DNA of 64,000 nucleotides from Candidatus Leptofilum gracile (GTDB lineage Bacteria; Chloroflexota; Anaerolineae; Promineifilales; Promineifilaceae). The DNA lies in NCBI GenBank assembly GCA_016713825.1, contig JADJOJ010000008.1, forward strand, positions 1 to 64,000, in the 5' to 3' direction. Below are positions 1 to 9,626 of this stretch, piece after piece (the first letter of the stretch is position 1; the number at the start of each line of letters is the position of its first letter). The notes under the pieces are model-generated. The model saw only the letters and a list, made by a program, of their open reading frames with translations. It searched no databases and was not told the DNA's origin. The position numbers and the translations under genes are program-made.

Positions 1-883
1 GTTGGTAGAGCCTTCGGTTTCCAGGCTGTTGATGGCCCGCATGATGGTGCGCTGGTCGAGCTTTACAGGGCGGCACCACGCGGGCATCGGAGCCATAGAC
101 GACGATAAGCGATGGTGTCGTCGGCGCGCATGCGGTCAACCAGGATTTCCGGCGACTGCTTGACTAGGCTAAGGCGATTTTCCTGAGCCATCGAGCCGGA
201 AACGTCGATAAACAAAGACGAGGTTGGCCGACGGCCGTACTTCTTCATCCATACCCCTGCACGCCAATGCGCAAAAGGTGGTGCCATCGGTGTGGAACGG
301 GTTGGGTGTCGCTCCGGGCGTAGACGGCAAAGGCGGTGTTGGGCGGAATCGTGGTAGCCCTGGTCGAACGAACTCACAAACCCCTCCACGCGGATCGCTT
401 CGGCGGGCGGCTGGAGGCCATCTTGCAGGTAGCGCCGGGCAATGCTGTAGCCGCCGGTGTCCACGTCTCAGCGAAAAGGTGGCCTGCATCGTCCACTTCG
501 GTGAGGATGTAGATTGACGCCGTATTCCTCAAAAACACATGGCGGAGGGCGTGACGGCTGGCCGGGGCACGATAGTTTCTGTGGCCGGAGCCGTGGCCAG
601 CGGGCGGGCGGAGCTTCGATGCCGCTGGTAACGCTTTCGGCCGCGCCGCTGTCGGCGCTTTCTTCCGCAGCAACTTTATGCCTTTCGACGACAGTTTCGG
701 TCTCAATGCGGGTGACTTCAACTGGTTGCTCCTCGGAGCTGATGGGTATCTATCTGACTTCTTGCCGGGGGCCTTCTACAGCGATGGGTTGGGTTTCGAC
801 GGGGAGTCGTTGCCACCACAGGCTGCGAGAAGCAGCACGGCAAGCAGTAAGAACAAAATGGCGCGTTTGGTATACGGTTTCAT
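1..883 (-). pseudogene. YfbK-like von Willebrand factor A lipoprotein, N-terminal part, frameshifted and cut by window edge
   Basis: Reading leftward from the ATG at 883, the product starts MKPYTKRAILFLLLAV and has the lipobox LLAAC-GG, so it is an exported lipoprotein. The frame then breaks. Other frames continue with the domain that precedes vWA in YfbK-type proteins (DTGGYSIARRYLQDG, PPAEAIRVEGFVSSFD) and with the vWA metal-site motif SLFIDVSGSMA near 210-180. Further recognisable sequence (RTIMRAINSLETEGSTN) runs off position 1. At least three frameshifts are needed. The family is of unclear function, usually membrane-tethered with a MIDAS motif. Indels from sequencing cannot be separated from true decay. 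The matching C-terminal part lies on the other strand at 1517-2119. Confidence 0.7.
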
Positions 884-1516
884 GATGGGTTCCTTTAACG
901 AGAATCTGAGCGATAAAGATTTGGCGTTTTGGTGTATACATTTTGCGGTAGAACGACGGCCGTTTCCGCAATTTGTTCTATGTTTTATGGTGAAAAAGCG
1001 AAAAGTGAAAAGTGGGGCGTGAAAGATGAGGAGCTGATAGTTGTGGCGCTAGTAGGTTGACGATTTTGGGCAAGGGAGCCCTGCATTTTCGCGCTCATAA
1101 GAGCAAAGCATGCGACACAGAGTAAATCTGATTTAAAGTATGACCGTTGGCTATTGCAGAATGCCCAAGTTGCTGCCACGGAATCAGAATTTCCAAATCT
1201 CTTTGTCTTTATTCGAGGTATGACCGAAGCTGAAACAGCATCAAAGGCGTCGAAAAAAAATTTCCGTATGAGAATGAACCAAGGCATGCAAATAGGTACT
1301 CCAAATGGGCTGAAAGTAATTTTATCACAGCTTGGGATACAGACTGGCTGCGAGCCTCTGCCCTCTAGGAGTCGATGGGCCCAGATGGTATTCTTGAACG
1401 TTACGTCCCACTATATAGAGTAACTAAAACCGTGACCTCCCCTGCCCGACGCTCACAAAGAACACATCAGCCAAATTTAAACGCGCCGTTATTGTTAGTC
1501 GGTTGTCTTCATAGTT
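884..1516. other. Gap between the two vWA gene pieces; one unassigned open frame
   Basis: No recognisable gene. A + strand frame open from about 1082 to 1423 (possible TTG start at 1154) would encode about 90 residues including FPNLFVFIRGMTEAETASK. I recognise no family, see no good ribosome binding site, and the context is broken sequence, so it is not called as a gene. The 884-960 part is AT-rich and probably carries the promoter of the leftward lipoprotein gene. One ACGGCCGT copy lies near 956. Confidence 0.3.
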
Positions 1517-2119
1517 GTAACGATGTCATGATGGAGCAACATTGCGACCAGGGCGACGGCAACTATGGCTACATCGACACGCTGGACGAAGCGGAAAATT
1601 TATTCGTAGACAACATCAGCGTCCACGCTAGTAAGTGATTGGTTTGGACGCCAAAATTCAGGTGGAATTTGACCGCAACGTGGTGCGACAGTACCGGCTC
1701 ATCGGCTACGAAAACCGGGCCATTGCCGTGATTGCGGATTTCCGCAACGATACGAGCGATGCAGCCGAATTTGGGGCGGGGCATACGGCCGTTGCCATGC
1801 ACGCCGTCCAGCTGTTGCCAGGGCACAGGGCCGCATCGCCACCGTGAATTTGCGCTGGCAAGAGCCAGACAGCCGCATCGTCAAAGAGATCAACGGCGTC
1901 TTCACCACCGACAACCTGGTGAGCTCCTTCGATAACGCGCCGCTGCATTATCAGCTGGCCGTCGTCGTCAGCCAGTACGCCGAACCAGCGGCGCGACAGC
2001 TACTGGCAGAAGGGTTCAACCTGCGCGACCTGCAAATCCGCGCCGAACGCCTCGCCTCCCAAATGAACGACGAAGCCGTCTGGGAACTGGCCAGCCTGAT
2101 TTCTGTTAGCCGATGCTAA
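1517..2119 (+). pseudogene. YfbK-like vWA protein, C-terminal part, frameshifted
   Basis: Three consecutive frames encode the C-terminal third of a YfbK-type protein. Frame one has NDVMMEQHCDQGDGNYGYID and LDEAENLFVDNIS. Frame two has IGLDAKIQVEFDRNVV, RLIGYENRAIAVIADFRND and EFGAGHTAVAMH. Frame three has LRWQEPDSRIVKEINGVF, then SSFDNAPLHYQLAVVVSQYAE, and ends at TAA 2117-2119. Breaks fall near 1637 and 1820. No start codon or N-terminal half precedes it on this strand, whereas the N-terminal half of the same family lies on the opposite strand at 1-883. This arrangement fits an inversion inside the gene or two damaged paralogues. Family identity rests on the RLIGYENR and GAGHT blocks, which are typical of these proteins. 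Confidence 0.65.
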
Positions 2120-2120
2120 C

Positions 2121-2157
2121 AAAAGTAGGCGCTAATTTCTGGTGGCGCCCACTTTTT
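2121..2157 (+). terminator. Rho-independent terminator after the vWA fragment
   Basis: A stem of AAAAGTAGGCGC (2121-2132) pairs with GCGCCCACTTTTT (2145-2157), with a 12-base loop and a T run on the + strand. It starts two bases after the TAA of the vWA fragment. The A run on the left arm also allows it to act on the minus strand, where it would follow the small gene at 2212-2298. Confidence 0.75.
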
Positions 2158-2211
2158 ATCTTCTTATTTTTACCGGAACGATTTTCCTTACTGTAGATAA
2201 AAAGGCAAATC

Positions 2212-2298
2212 CTAGCAGCGATTGGGTAAAAGTGGGAAAACCCCAATGATGATTACCTGCATCACCAGGTAGCCTACATTTGGCCCTAATGCTTCCAT
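2212..2298 (-). CDS. 28-residue membrane microprotein candidate
   Basis: From ATG at 2298 the frame gives MEALGPNVGYLVMQVIIIGV then FPLLPNRC and a TAG at 2212-2214. The middle is one hydrophobic helix (about residues 8-22). Translation signals are strong: a perfect AGGAGG (2305-2310, complement) six bases before the start, and a TATAAT hexamer at 2328-2333 in promoter position. The MEALG..GYL..Q start resembles the N-termini of small membrane-anchored proteins in Chloroflexota, but I cannot name a family. As neighbouring genes are full of frameshifts, the true product could be longer: a one-base change near the GGGG/TTTT at about 2240 would open a second frame. Too short for usual gene callers. 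Confidence 0.5.
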   Translation of the reverse strand: MEALGPNVGYLVMQVIIIGVFPLLPNRC

Positions 2299-2304
2299 AA
2301 AGAT

Positions 2305-2333
2305 CCTCCTGAGAACTTGATTACTCTATTATA
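2305..2333 (-). promoter_or_regulatory. Promoter -10 and Shine-Dalgarno of the microprotein
   Basis: On the minus strand TATAAT (complement of 2328-2333) is followed 17 bases on by AGGAGG (complement of 2305-2310). No clear -35 hexamer is visible at 16-18 bases upstream. Confidence 0.5.
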
Positions 2334-2701
2334 CTGAAAAATATAGCTGAAAACGGCTCCGGCAAGAAGCCTTTGCGGAGCCGCTCAGCAATGAAGGAGG
2401 AGAGGAAATGTTTATGCCCGTATATTACCCAGCAGTTGTAAACAAGGTGTAAACAAAAGATGATAGCAACTCTAAGAACCTTCCTATTTCCCGGAAAATG
2501 ACCTACGAGTAAACTTCCACTGAACATTTTCCGGGGGGGAAATACAACGCAAAAAATGCCAAATTTCGCGATTGTGATATGCTGTTCACACGAAACGACT
2601 GGTAAAAACGAAGAGTGGCGCGGCACAACCCTCAACTTGTTGTGACCGTTTTTATGCCAGAACCAGGTCTGGTTACAGAGGACACAGCGAAATAAGAGAA
2701 C
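2334..2701. other. Gap upstream of prfC with one hairpin
   Basis: No gene is supported. A hairpin with 8-base arms CGGCTCCG (2354-2361) and CGGAGCCG (2376-2383) is present. A 14-codon frame starts at ATG 2408 behind a strong GGAGGAGAGG sequence, but it has no further support. The rest probably contains the prfC leader; nothing else is recognised. Confidence 0.4.
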
Positions 2702-4337
2702 ATGCTCTTAACCCTCTGTGTCCTTCTATGCAAAAAGAACCAAAATGAGGAAGAAACAACCATCATCAACCCCGACGCGCTAAAAGCAGATCAATGCCCG
2801 GCGCACTTTGCCATCATCTCTCACCCCGATGCGGGGAAGACGACGCTGACGGAAAAGCTGCTGCTGTACGGTAACGCCATCCACCTCGCGGGCAGCGTGG
2901 GCGCGGCGCAACCAGCGCTCGGCCACCTCCGACTGGATGAAGATGGAGCAGGAGCGCGGCATCCCTATCACCCCCACCGTGCTGGCAATTTCGGTACAAG
3001 GCACGTGGTCAACTTTTATCGACACGCCCGGCCATCAGGATTTCTCGGAAGACACCTACTGCACGCTCACGGCCGCCGATTGCGCCGTCACGGTTTTGGA
3101 CGCGGCCAGGATCGAGGAACAGACGCTCAAGTTGTTCGAGGTGTGCTGCCAGCGCGGCATCCCCGTGTGACCTCATCACCAAAATGGATCGCCCTGCCGA
3201 AGACCCGCTAGGGGCTGCTAGACGAGGTGGAAACGGTGCTGAAGATGCAGCCGGTGCCATGAACTGGCCCATCGGCGACGGGGATACGTTGGTGGGGGTG
3301 TATGACCGCAAAACGGAAGAGGTGCATCTGTATGATCGCACGGTGCGCAACCAGACCATTTCGCCAGAATATGTTACCACGCTGGACGATCCACGCATTG
3401 AGGTGGGTTTGAGCAGTTCCCAGTTTGAGGAACTGCATTTGAACATTGGTCTGCTGGATGAGCTGGCTGAGTATGATCAGCGAAAGTTTTTAAGCGGGGA
3501 GCAATCGGCCGTTTACTTCGGCTCTGCTCTGAACAATTTCGGCGTCCAGCTGTTCCTGGACGACTTCATCGAAATGGCCCCGCCACCCAGCGCCTACGCC
3601 AGCGATGCGGGTGAAATCGACCCCGTCTCGCCCGGCTTTTCTGGCTTTGTCTTCAAAAATCAGGCCAATATGGACCCGCGCCACCGGGATATAGCGTGGC
3701 GTTTTTTGCAGATTTTGCAGCGGCCGTTTTGAGCGCAACGTCCAGGTCAAACATCCCAAACCGGCAAGGTGCTCAAGCTGTCCCGCACCTACACCTTTTT
3801 TGCCGACGAGCGGGCGGTGGTGGATGAAGCGTACGCGGGCGACATCATCGGCCTGCCCGGCAACCGGGAATTTGGCATTGGCGACACCATCAGCAGCGAT
3901 GGCGATTTTAGCTTCGACCCGATCCCGCTTTGTTGCCGAGCATTACGCCCGGCTGATCAACCTGGACGTGGGCAAGAAGCAGTTCCTCAAAGGCATTCAC
4001 CAGCTGGAATCCGAAGGCGCAATGCTAAGTTTTGTACGAAGCCGACGCCACGCGGCGCGATCCGATTTTGGCGGTGGTGGGTGTGTTGCAGTTTGAGGTG
4101 GTGCAGGCGTGCTGGACAATGAGTACAACGTGCAAACCAAGCTAGAAATGCTGCCCCACCAGCTCTCCCGCTGGGTGGAAGGCCCCAAAGAGCAAATCGA
4201 CCAGCTCCCCTGGCGCTACGGCATGATGCGCACCGAGGATTTAGACGGCCGTCTCGTCGCCCTCTTCTCTTCCCCCCCACGAGTTGAGTTTTTACGGCGA
4301 AAAGTACCCGGACATTCAGTTTCTCACTATTCAGTAG
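2702..4337 (+). pseudogene. prfC: Peptide chain release factor 3 (RF3), multiply frameshifted
   Basis: RF3 is the GTPase that removes RF1/RF2 from ribosomes after termination. All parts are present in order but in shifting frames: P-loop FAIISHPDAGKTTLTEKLLL (2808-2870), G3 DTPGHQDFSEDTY (about 3020), G4 TKMDRP (about 3180), then the long domain II/III run NWPIGDGDTLVGVYDRKTEE to WRFLQILQRPF (3256-3732), RTYTFFADERAVVDEAYAGD, DVGKKQFLKGIHQLE, LRWVEGPKEQ-like text and the end SFYGEKYPDIQFLTIQ with TAG at 4335-4337. At least six shifts are needed. Several fall in homopolymers: an extra T at about 3729 (TTTT), a missing A at about 3755 (CCCAAACC), and a C7 run at about 4274. Protein text between shifts is well conserved, which points to sequencing indels more than old decay. 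The exact start is uncertain. Confidence 0.85.
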
Positions 4338-4485
4338 GTCAGTAGCTCAGCAAACTGATACTGAATACTGTGCTGGTAAAATTCAGAGGGATGCTTCGGC
4401 AGACCTGCTAAGAAACAAAATTTGTTTCTATATTCGTTGAACAGCGCCCCGCTATGGGCTTTCAGCATGACATACAATTGTACTG

Positions 4486-6873
4486 TTAACCCGCCACTCC
4501 CAACTTCTCGGCCAGAATCAGGTACTGCACCTGTTCGTGCGGAGACATGGCCCGTTTCTCTGTGTGGCGCAGCGCCCGCGCCCGGGCCAATAGAGCCGCC
4601 GTTTCTTTCGCGTCATCTGTTTCCCAGGCCAACTCCGCCTGCACCAACAGGGCCGACGCCATCATAATGGCATCCTCCCGCGCCGCATAGTGGGCATACG
4701 CCAGCGCCGCCAGAGAAACGGCCGTTTCATACTCCCCCCGATTCATCGCAAGTTGCGCCAGCGTCAGTTGCGTCCGGCAGAAAGTGGCTGTCTTCCAACT
4801 CGCTGAAAATGCGCAAACTCTCCAGCGCCAACTGCTCCCGCCGCCGCCAACTCGCCTAATTCACGCAGCACATCGGCCAAATAGTTGCCCACAAAAGCCT
4901 TTGACCAACCATCTCCGCTCGCTTTGCCTGGTCGTAGGCTTGCTGCAAATAGCGCCGGGCAGTTGGTAAGTCCAGCGTCTCCTGAGCAATCAGCCCCAAG
5001 TGGGCCAGTTCTGAGGCGTGGTCGCCTTCCGGGTAAACATCAATGCTTTCCATTAACCGCGCCGTCGCCAGATCATACTCACCCATGATGACGGCCGTAA
5101 GCCCCAGATTATGCAGCGCAGTCGAGATGCCCAGGCGGTCGCTGCTGGCGGCGCAAGGCCAGCCCTTCTTCGTGATAGGTCAGGTTGGCGGCGTAATCGC
5201 CCAGTTCCAGGCAAAAGCTGGCCAGCCCATTCGCGCGGGCGCGCCGCGACAGGTCGGTGGAAGGAAGCTGCAACGCGGCCGTGAGCAGTTCCCGCCCCCA
5301 GGGGCAAACAGGGCTGCGCCGATACCAGAACCACCACAGATTCCCAGCAATGGCAACGGCCGCTTCCATCCCCGCCGCCAACGCCCAACGCAGCGCTGCC
5401 AAAAAGTTATCCTGGTCGGCCAACGCCCGTGGCATCCAGACCCCCTGCTCCTCCCCCAACAGCCCGGCGAACACCTCCTGGGTGAGTTGGGCGTAGTAAT
5501 GGGCGTGCGCCTGCTGCGTGGCAGCTAATTGGTCGGCGGCGGTCAGTTGTTCCAGGGCAAAGGCGCGCAGGGTTTCCAGCAGGTAGAAACGGCCGTCACG
5601 CAACCCCACCAGATTCACCCGCGCCAACTGCGCCAGCGGCGCGGCGTTGGCCTGGGCGATGGCCTCGGCGGCGGCCGCCGCCCCCCCACCCACAAAAACG
5701 CCCAACCGATAAAAAGCGTGTTGAGCAGCGGCGGGCAGCAGGTGGACGCTCCAGGCAATGGCCGCATGCAGCGTGATGCCGTTCGGCCACGTTGCGCCGC
5801 GTCTGCTGCAACCAGGTCGAGGCGAGTTGATTGTTGCCGCGCAGCACGAGAAGCTGCTGCACCAGATTGGCGGGCTCATGGTCGCGCAGGCGAGCGGCGG
5901 CCAGTTCCAACGCCAGGGGCAGCCCATCCAGCGCGGCGCACAACGTCGCCAGGGGCAGCAAGTTAACGTCGCTCAGGGCGAAGGTGGGGTCTATGGCTTG
6001 CGCCCGCGCCAGCAAGCTGCATCGCCGCCGTATCAGCCCAGGCGGGCGACGGCCGTTGCGCCAGATCGGGCACAGGCAGCGGGGCCAGCGGCCACTCCTG
6101 TTCACCGTATAAATCCAGCGGCGTACGGCTGGTGCAAAGCAGCGTCAGGCAGGGCGCATGGGTGAGCCAATCGCTGAAAAGGGTGACGCCTTCCAGCAAA
6201 TGTTCACAGTTGTCCAGCACCAGCAGCAGGTGACGGGGGGCGAGGTAGGATTGGATGGCGGCAACGGCCGTTTGCTGCGGCGTGGGGCTTATATCTAACT
6301 GGCGCAGCACGACATACGGGATGTCGTCCAACGTGGTCGCTTCCGCCAGAGACACAAACGCTGCGCCGTCGGCAAACTGCCCCAGGGCAGCGTGGGCCAC
6401 CGCCAGCGCCAGGCGCGTCTTGCCAATGCCCGGCGCACCCACCAGCGTAATCAGCCGCGCCGTTTGCAGTCGGTTTACCAACTCGGCCACCTCCGCCTGC
6501 CGACCGAGCAGGGGCAGCAGCGGAGCGGGCGGTATGTGGCCGGGCGCGGTTGTGGTGGTCACGGTTTCCTGCACCAGTTGGATGCGCGTCTGTTTGGTGT
6601 GGGTGATGGTAATCTGCCGTTCGCGCCGGGTTTGCCCGGCCAGCGCCAGAAACTGCTCCACCAGGGCGCGGTCGCGTTCAAGCAGCAGCGCGGGCACAAA
6701 CAGGGCGGCAATGACGGCCAGATCGGCAGGCGGGAGCCGTTTTCCAGGCGGGCAATTTGCTCGCGGCTGCCAGCGACGGCGCGGCCCAGTTCGTCCTGGG
6801 TGAGGCGGGCGCGTTTACGCAGGAAGCGCAGCGCCGGGCCAAAAGAGTCGGGGAGAGTGAGTAATTGGTTCAT
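4486..6873 (-). pseudogene. XRE-HTH / NB-ARC ATPase / TPR regulator, frameshifted paralogue of the gene at 17863
   Basis: Starts at ATG 6873 (MNQLLTLPDSFGPALRF) with an XRE-type helix-turn-helix (RLTQDELGRAV, SREQIARLENGSR). A STAND/NB-ARC ATPase follows: Walker A TLVGAPGIGKTRLAL (about 6440), Walker B LLLVLDNCEHLLEG (about 6205), LCTSRTPLDLYGEQEWPLAPL. It ends in an alpha-helical TPR-like region to TGA at 4486. It is a close paralogue of the intact 765-residue protein at 17863-20160, with long shared strings. Four or more frameshifts interrupt it (near 6700, 5960, 5110, 4860). Such proteins act as cytoplasmic signal-sensing transcription regulators. It is divergent from the lipoprotein at 7188, with a GTGACA-repeat operator between them. 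A hairpin element (6882-7028) has landed between operator and start codon, which may by itself impair expression. Confidence 0.8.
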
Positions 6874-6881
6874 ACACAATT

Positions 6882-7028
6882 GTAGAGACGTGGCAATTGG
6901 TGTTTAAGAAAATAATCGCGTAACGCTGTGGCCGGTCTCCTGACCGCGCCACCAGCCGACACGGTCAGGAGACCGGCCGGAGCACATTGCCCCACTTATT
7001 TTTTAATTCACAAATGCCACGTCTCTAC
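6882..7028. repeat. MITE-like hairpin element, copy 1
   Basis: A core of about 112 bases (6902-7013) is the near-exact reverse complement of 11321-11430. It contains two long complementary arms built on GGCCGGTCTCCTGACCG and CGGTCAGGAGACCGGCC, and AT-rich ends (TTTAAGAAAATAA, TTATTTTTTAATT). It is framed by 14-base inverted repeats GTAGAGACGTGGCA (6882-6895) and TGCCACGTCTCTAC (7015-7028). These outer repeats differ in sequence from those of copy 2, yet each copy keeps its own pair complementary. No transposase is present. Confidence 0.8.
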
Positions 7029-7056
7029 GGGCGTATTCTATCTGTTCCCAGTTGGT

Positions 7057-7081
7057 TGTCACAAAATGTCACCTTTGTCAC
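7057..7081. promoter_or_regulatory. Triple TGTCAC direct-repeat operator, locus A
   Basis: Three TGTCAC copies start at 7057, 7067 and 7076, spaced 10 and 9 bases, i.e. about one helical turn apart. Read on the minus strand this is GTGACA-AAG-GTGACA-TTTT-GTGACA. An 18-base stretch is repeated almost exactly before the paralogous regulator gene at 17863 (positions 17832-17849). The site sits between the divergent regulator and lipoprotein genes, as expected for an operator controlling both. Binding by the adjacent XRE protein is inferred. Confidence 0.6.
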
Positions 7082-7187
7082 GGCCGTTACCCCTATCTTA
7101 CGGCGATGGAAACAAAAAGGGTGATTTTGACGATTGAAACAATCGAAACCACAACGATCACCATAGACGAACAAGGAGATATGCCTG

Positions 7188-7875
7188 ATGAAACAACTTC
7201 TCGTTTTGTGTTTATTGCTGTGCGGCGCGATGTTTGGCGTGGCGTGTGGCGGCTCCGAAGCCGTGGGCGGCTCGGAAGCCGTGGGCGGCCGAGCCTGGGC
7301 AGCCAGGAGGCCGTGAGCGGCGCGGAGACCGGCAGCAGCCAGGAAACGACCAACAACCAGACGGGCGTTAATCCGCCAACGGCCGTGTCCGCATCCCCGG
7401 AAACAGCCGCCGGTGCTGGCTGCGAAGAATACTTTCGCTTTTGCACCCATGTGCAGATCAGCGGCAGCATCACGGCCGATTTCACCAGCGGCATCGGCGG
7501 CAATGTGCCAAGCTGCGCCGAATGGGCCGCCGGTGGGGCGTCGCGCCACCTGGATTTGCCGATGGTGCAGGCGTTTGAGCAAACACCGCCGGTTGTGGTG
7601 GCACTGACGGCCCTGGGGGAATACACCGGGCCGGGGCGCTATGAGATGCAGCACACCAAAACAGGCGCGCTGCCGGATTGGTTCCCATCACTGGCTATGG
7701 GCGAGCGGACATTTGAGCGCGGGAGGGAGCAACGGCCGTTGCCGAAGTCGCCGCCGATGGTTCCGGTACATTCACCGTCACCGGGCTGGTGGAAGTGGCC
7801 TCCCTGAAAAACAGCGGCCCCGACCCAGATGCGAAGGTGGATTTAACCGTGACCTGGACGTGCCAGGAACCGTAA
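7188..7875 (+). pseudogene. Small exported lipoprotein of module A, two frameshifts
   Basis: From ATG 7188, after AAGGAGATATGCCTG, the product begins MKQLLVLCLLLCGAMFGVAC, a lipoprotein signal with the lipobox GVAC-G, then a GGSEAVGG repeat. The frame shifts near 7300 into a run containing TAVSASPETAAGAGCEEYF, GSITADFTSGIGGNVPSCAEW and GEYTGPGRYEMQ. It shifts again near 7700 into a tail VAADGSGTFTVTGLVEVASL ending VTWTCQEP at TAA 7873-7875. Four Cys in the mature part could form disulfides. The order regulator / divergent small exported protein / beta-helix protein is repeated at 15.7-20.2 kb. No family is recognised. The shifts resemble those of the preceding 7 kb, so a sequencing cause is likely and the living gene may be intact at about 228 codons. 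Confidence 0.6.
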
Positions 7876-7914
7876 TCGGTAATTGGTAATCGGTTATCGG
7901 TTATCGGTGAACGG
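7873..7914. repeat. Short tandem intergenic repeat (ATCGGTTATCGG type)
   Basis: TAATCGGTAATTGGTAATCG followed by TTATCGGTTATCGGTGAACG is an imperfect 7-8 base tandem array between the lipoprotein stop and the beta-helix start. The same kind of array recurs at 9618-9650, 38033-38075 and, on the other strand, 58118-58170. Confidence 0.7.
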
Positions 7915-7948
7915 CCAAAACTGATTACGGAACCTCAAGGAGATAGGT

Positions 7949-9604
7949 ATGAAAAACAAACAAGGGTGGTTAATACTGGTTTTTTTTCTGGTGGTGCTGG
8001 TGTGGGGCGCGGGGCGGGCGCGGGCGGCCGATGCGGTGGTGGGCAATGGCTCTCCGGCGAGCTGTACGGAGGCGGCGTTTGATGCGGCGTTGGCAACGGT
8101 CGTTTCCGGCGGCGGAACCATCACCTTCAACTGCGGCGCAGCGGAGGCAACCATCCCGTTTAGCCTGAGCAAAATTGTGAACCTGGGCAATGTGACCATA
8201 AATGGCGCAGACCGCATCATCCTGAACGCCAACAACAACGACCGCCACTTTTTTGTCGGCGGCGGCGTCACCTTCCGCCTGCAAAACATCACCCTGCGCG
8301 ATGGCAATTCGCTGGTGAGCGGCGGGGCGATTGAAGCTTCTGGGGCAACGATCATCTTGGAAAATGTGCGCCTGTTCAACAACTACTCCAGCGTGGCGGG
8401 CGGGGCCATTTATTGTTATGACAGTACGCTGACGATGAGCAACAGCCTGCTAGAAAACAACGCCTCGGACACGGCAGGGGCCATTTATAACGATGGCTGC
8501 GCCATGACTATCAGCGGCTCCACGCTGCGAGGCAACGGGGCGCTGGATACGTTTGGCCGGGGCGGGGCGATTGAAAATCAGCCGCCCGGAGCGTTGACGC
8601 TGACCGATACCCGGCTGGAGAACAATACAGCGCCTGATGGCGGCGGCCTGTACAATGCCAGCGGCGCAACTGCCTGGTTAACGGCCGTGACTCTGGTCGA
8701 AAACACAGCCGGTTATGGCGGCGGTGTGGAAAACAGCGGCACACTGACCGTGACGCACAGCCTGTTTGACGGCAACAACACTACCGGCAGCGGCGGCGGA
8801 TTGTGGAATTTGGGGGGAACGGCCGTTATCGAAACAAGCACCTTCACCGACAACTTTGCTTACGAAGGGGGCGGCGTGAACAGCTATGGCGCGGTGTTGG
8901 AAATGCGCGACGTGAATCTGGTGAGCAATTACGCCAATGGCTTAAGCGGTACGCCGCATGGTGGCGGGTTGTACCACGCCGGCGGCACGGCGACCATCAC
9001 CAACGCCACCATTCAGGGTAACTACGCGGCCAACAACGGCGGCGGCATCTACCAGGCGTCCGACGACAACCTGGTGCTGACCAATGTGACCATTGCCGGG
9101 AATGTAGCGACGGGACTGGGGGGCGGGATTTACCATTACGGCCGTTATGCGGTGCTGACCAATGCCACGATAGCCAATAACCAGGCGGGCAGCGCCGGGA
9201 ACGCCATTTATGAAGATTCGCCGCAGACCCCGGCCGAACCCGGCGTGGTGCAGCTTGTCAACACGGTCATCTTCGGCGCGGCGGTCAATTGTGATGGCGG
9301 CTTGTTCCAATCGCTGGGGCATAACCTGAGCCAGGGCAGTTGCGCCTCGCTCACCGACTCGACCGATCAAGATGGCTTCACGGGCGACCTGCTGCTTGGC
9401 TCGCTGGCTTTTAACGGCGGCGCTTTTGCCATGGAAACACTGCTGCCGCAAACCGGCAGCCCGCTGATTGACGCGGGCAACCCCACCGCCTGCTGGGCCA
9501 CCGATCAACGCGGCGGCGGCCGGATCGGGGTGTGCGACTTGGGCGCGGTGGAGTATGGGGCGAGTGTGATGCGGGTGTATTTGCCGCTGGTGGTACGGCC
9601 GTAA
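7949..9604 (+). CDS. Exported right-handed beta-helix protein, choice-of-anchor Q type
   Basis: 551 residues. The N-terminus MKNKQGWLILVFFLVVLVWG is a cleavable signal peptide ending near ARA/ADA. The body is a parallel beta-helix of about 20 short degenerate turns (GGAIYCYDSTLTMSNSLLEN, GGGLYNASGATAWLTAVTL, GGGIYHYGRYAVLTNATI), as in polymorphic outer-membrane or pectate-lyase-like repeats. The end carries the choice-of-anchor Q signature PLIDAGNPTACWATDQRGGG and CDLGAVEYG, then a hydrophobic tail MRVYLPLVVRP. Start ATG 7949 has AAGGAGATAGGT upstream. The paralogue at 15712-17268 shares the post-signal block AVVGxGxxASCTEAAF and ITFNCG. Likely a cell-surface or secreted protein; ligand or enzyme activity unknown. 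It follows the lipoprotein in the same direction and is probably cotranscribed with it. Confidence 0.85.
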   Translation: MKNKQGWLILVFFLVVLVWGAGRARAADAVVGNGSPASCTEAAFDAALATVVSGGGTITFNCGAAEATIPFSLSKIVNLGNVTINGADRIILNANNNDRHFFVGGGVTFRLQNITLRDGNSLVSGGAIEASGATIILENVRLFNNYSSVAGGAIYCYDSTLTMSNSLLENNASDTAGAIYNDGCAMTISGSTLRGNGALDTFGRGGAIENQPPGALTLTDTRLENNTAPDGGGLYNASGATAWLTAVTLVENTAGYGGGVENSGTLTVTHSLFDGNNTTGSGGGLWNLGGTAVIETSTFTDNFAYEGGGVNSYGAVLEMRDVNLVSNYANGLSGTPHGGGLYHAGGTATITNATIQGNYAANNGGGIYQASDDNLVLTNVTIAGNVATGLGGGIYHYGRYAVLTNATIANNQAGSAGNAIYEDSPQTPAEPGVVQLVNTVIFGAAVNCDGGLFQSLGHNLSQGSCASLTDSTDQDGFTGDLLLGSLAFNGGAFAMETLLPQTGSPLIDAGNPTACWATDQRGGGRIGVCDLGAVEYGASVMRVYLPLVVRP

Positions 9605-9626
9605 ACGGACCACTGAACAATACGGA

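Noticed and set aside
2408..2452. 14-codon frame MFMPVYYPAVVNKV with a strong Shine-Dalgarno
   Set aside because: Too short, with no homologue or second copy to support it; the binding site could be chance in purine-rich DNA.
7106..7250. Frame METKRVILTIETIETT upstream of and overlapping the lipoprotein start
   Set aside because: The signal peptide in the next frame is far more convincing, and the longer frame exists only because of the frameshift.
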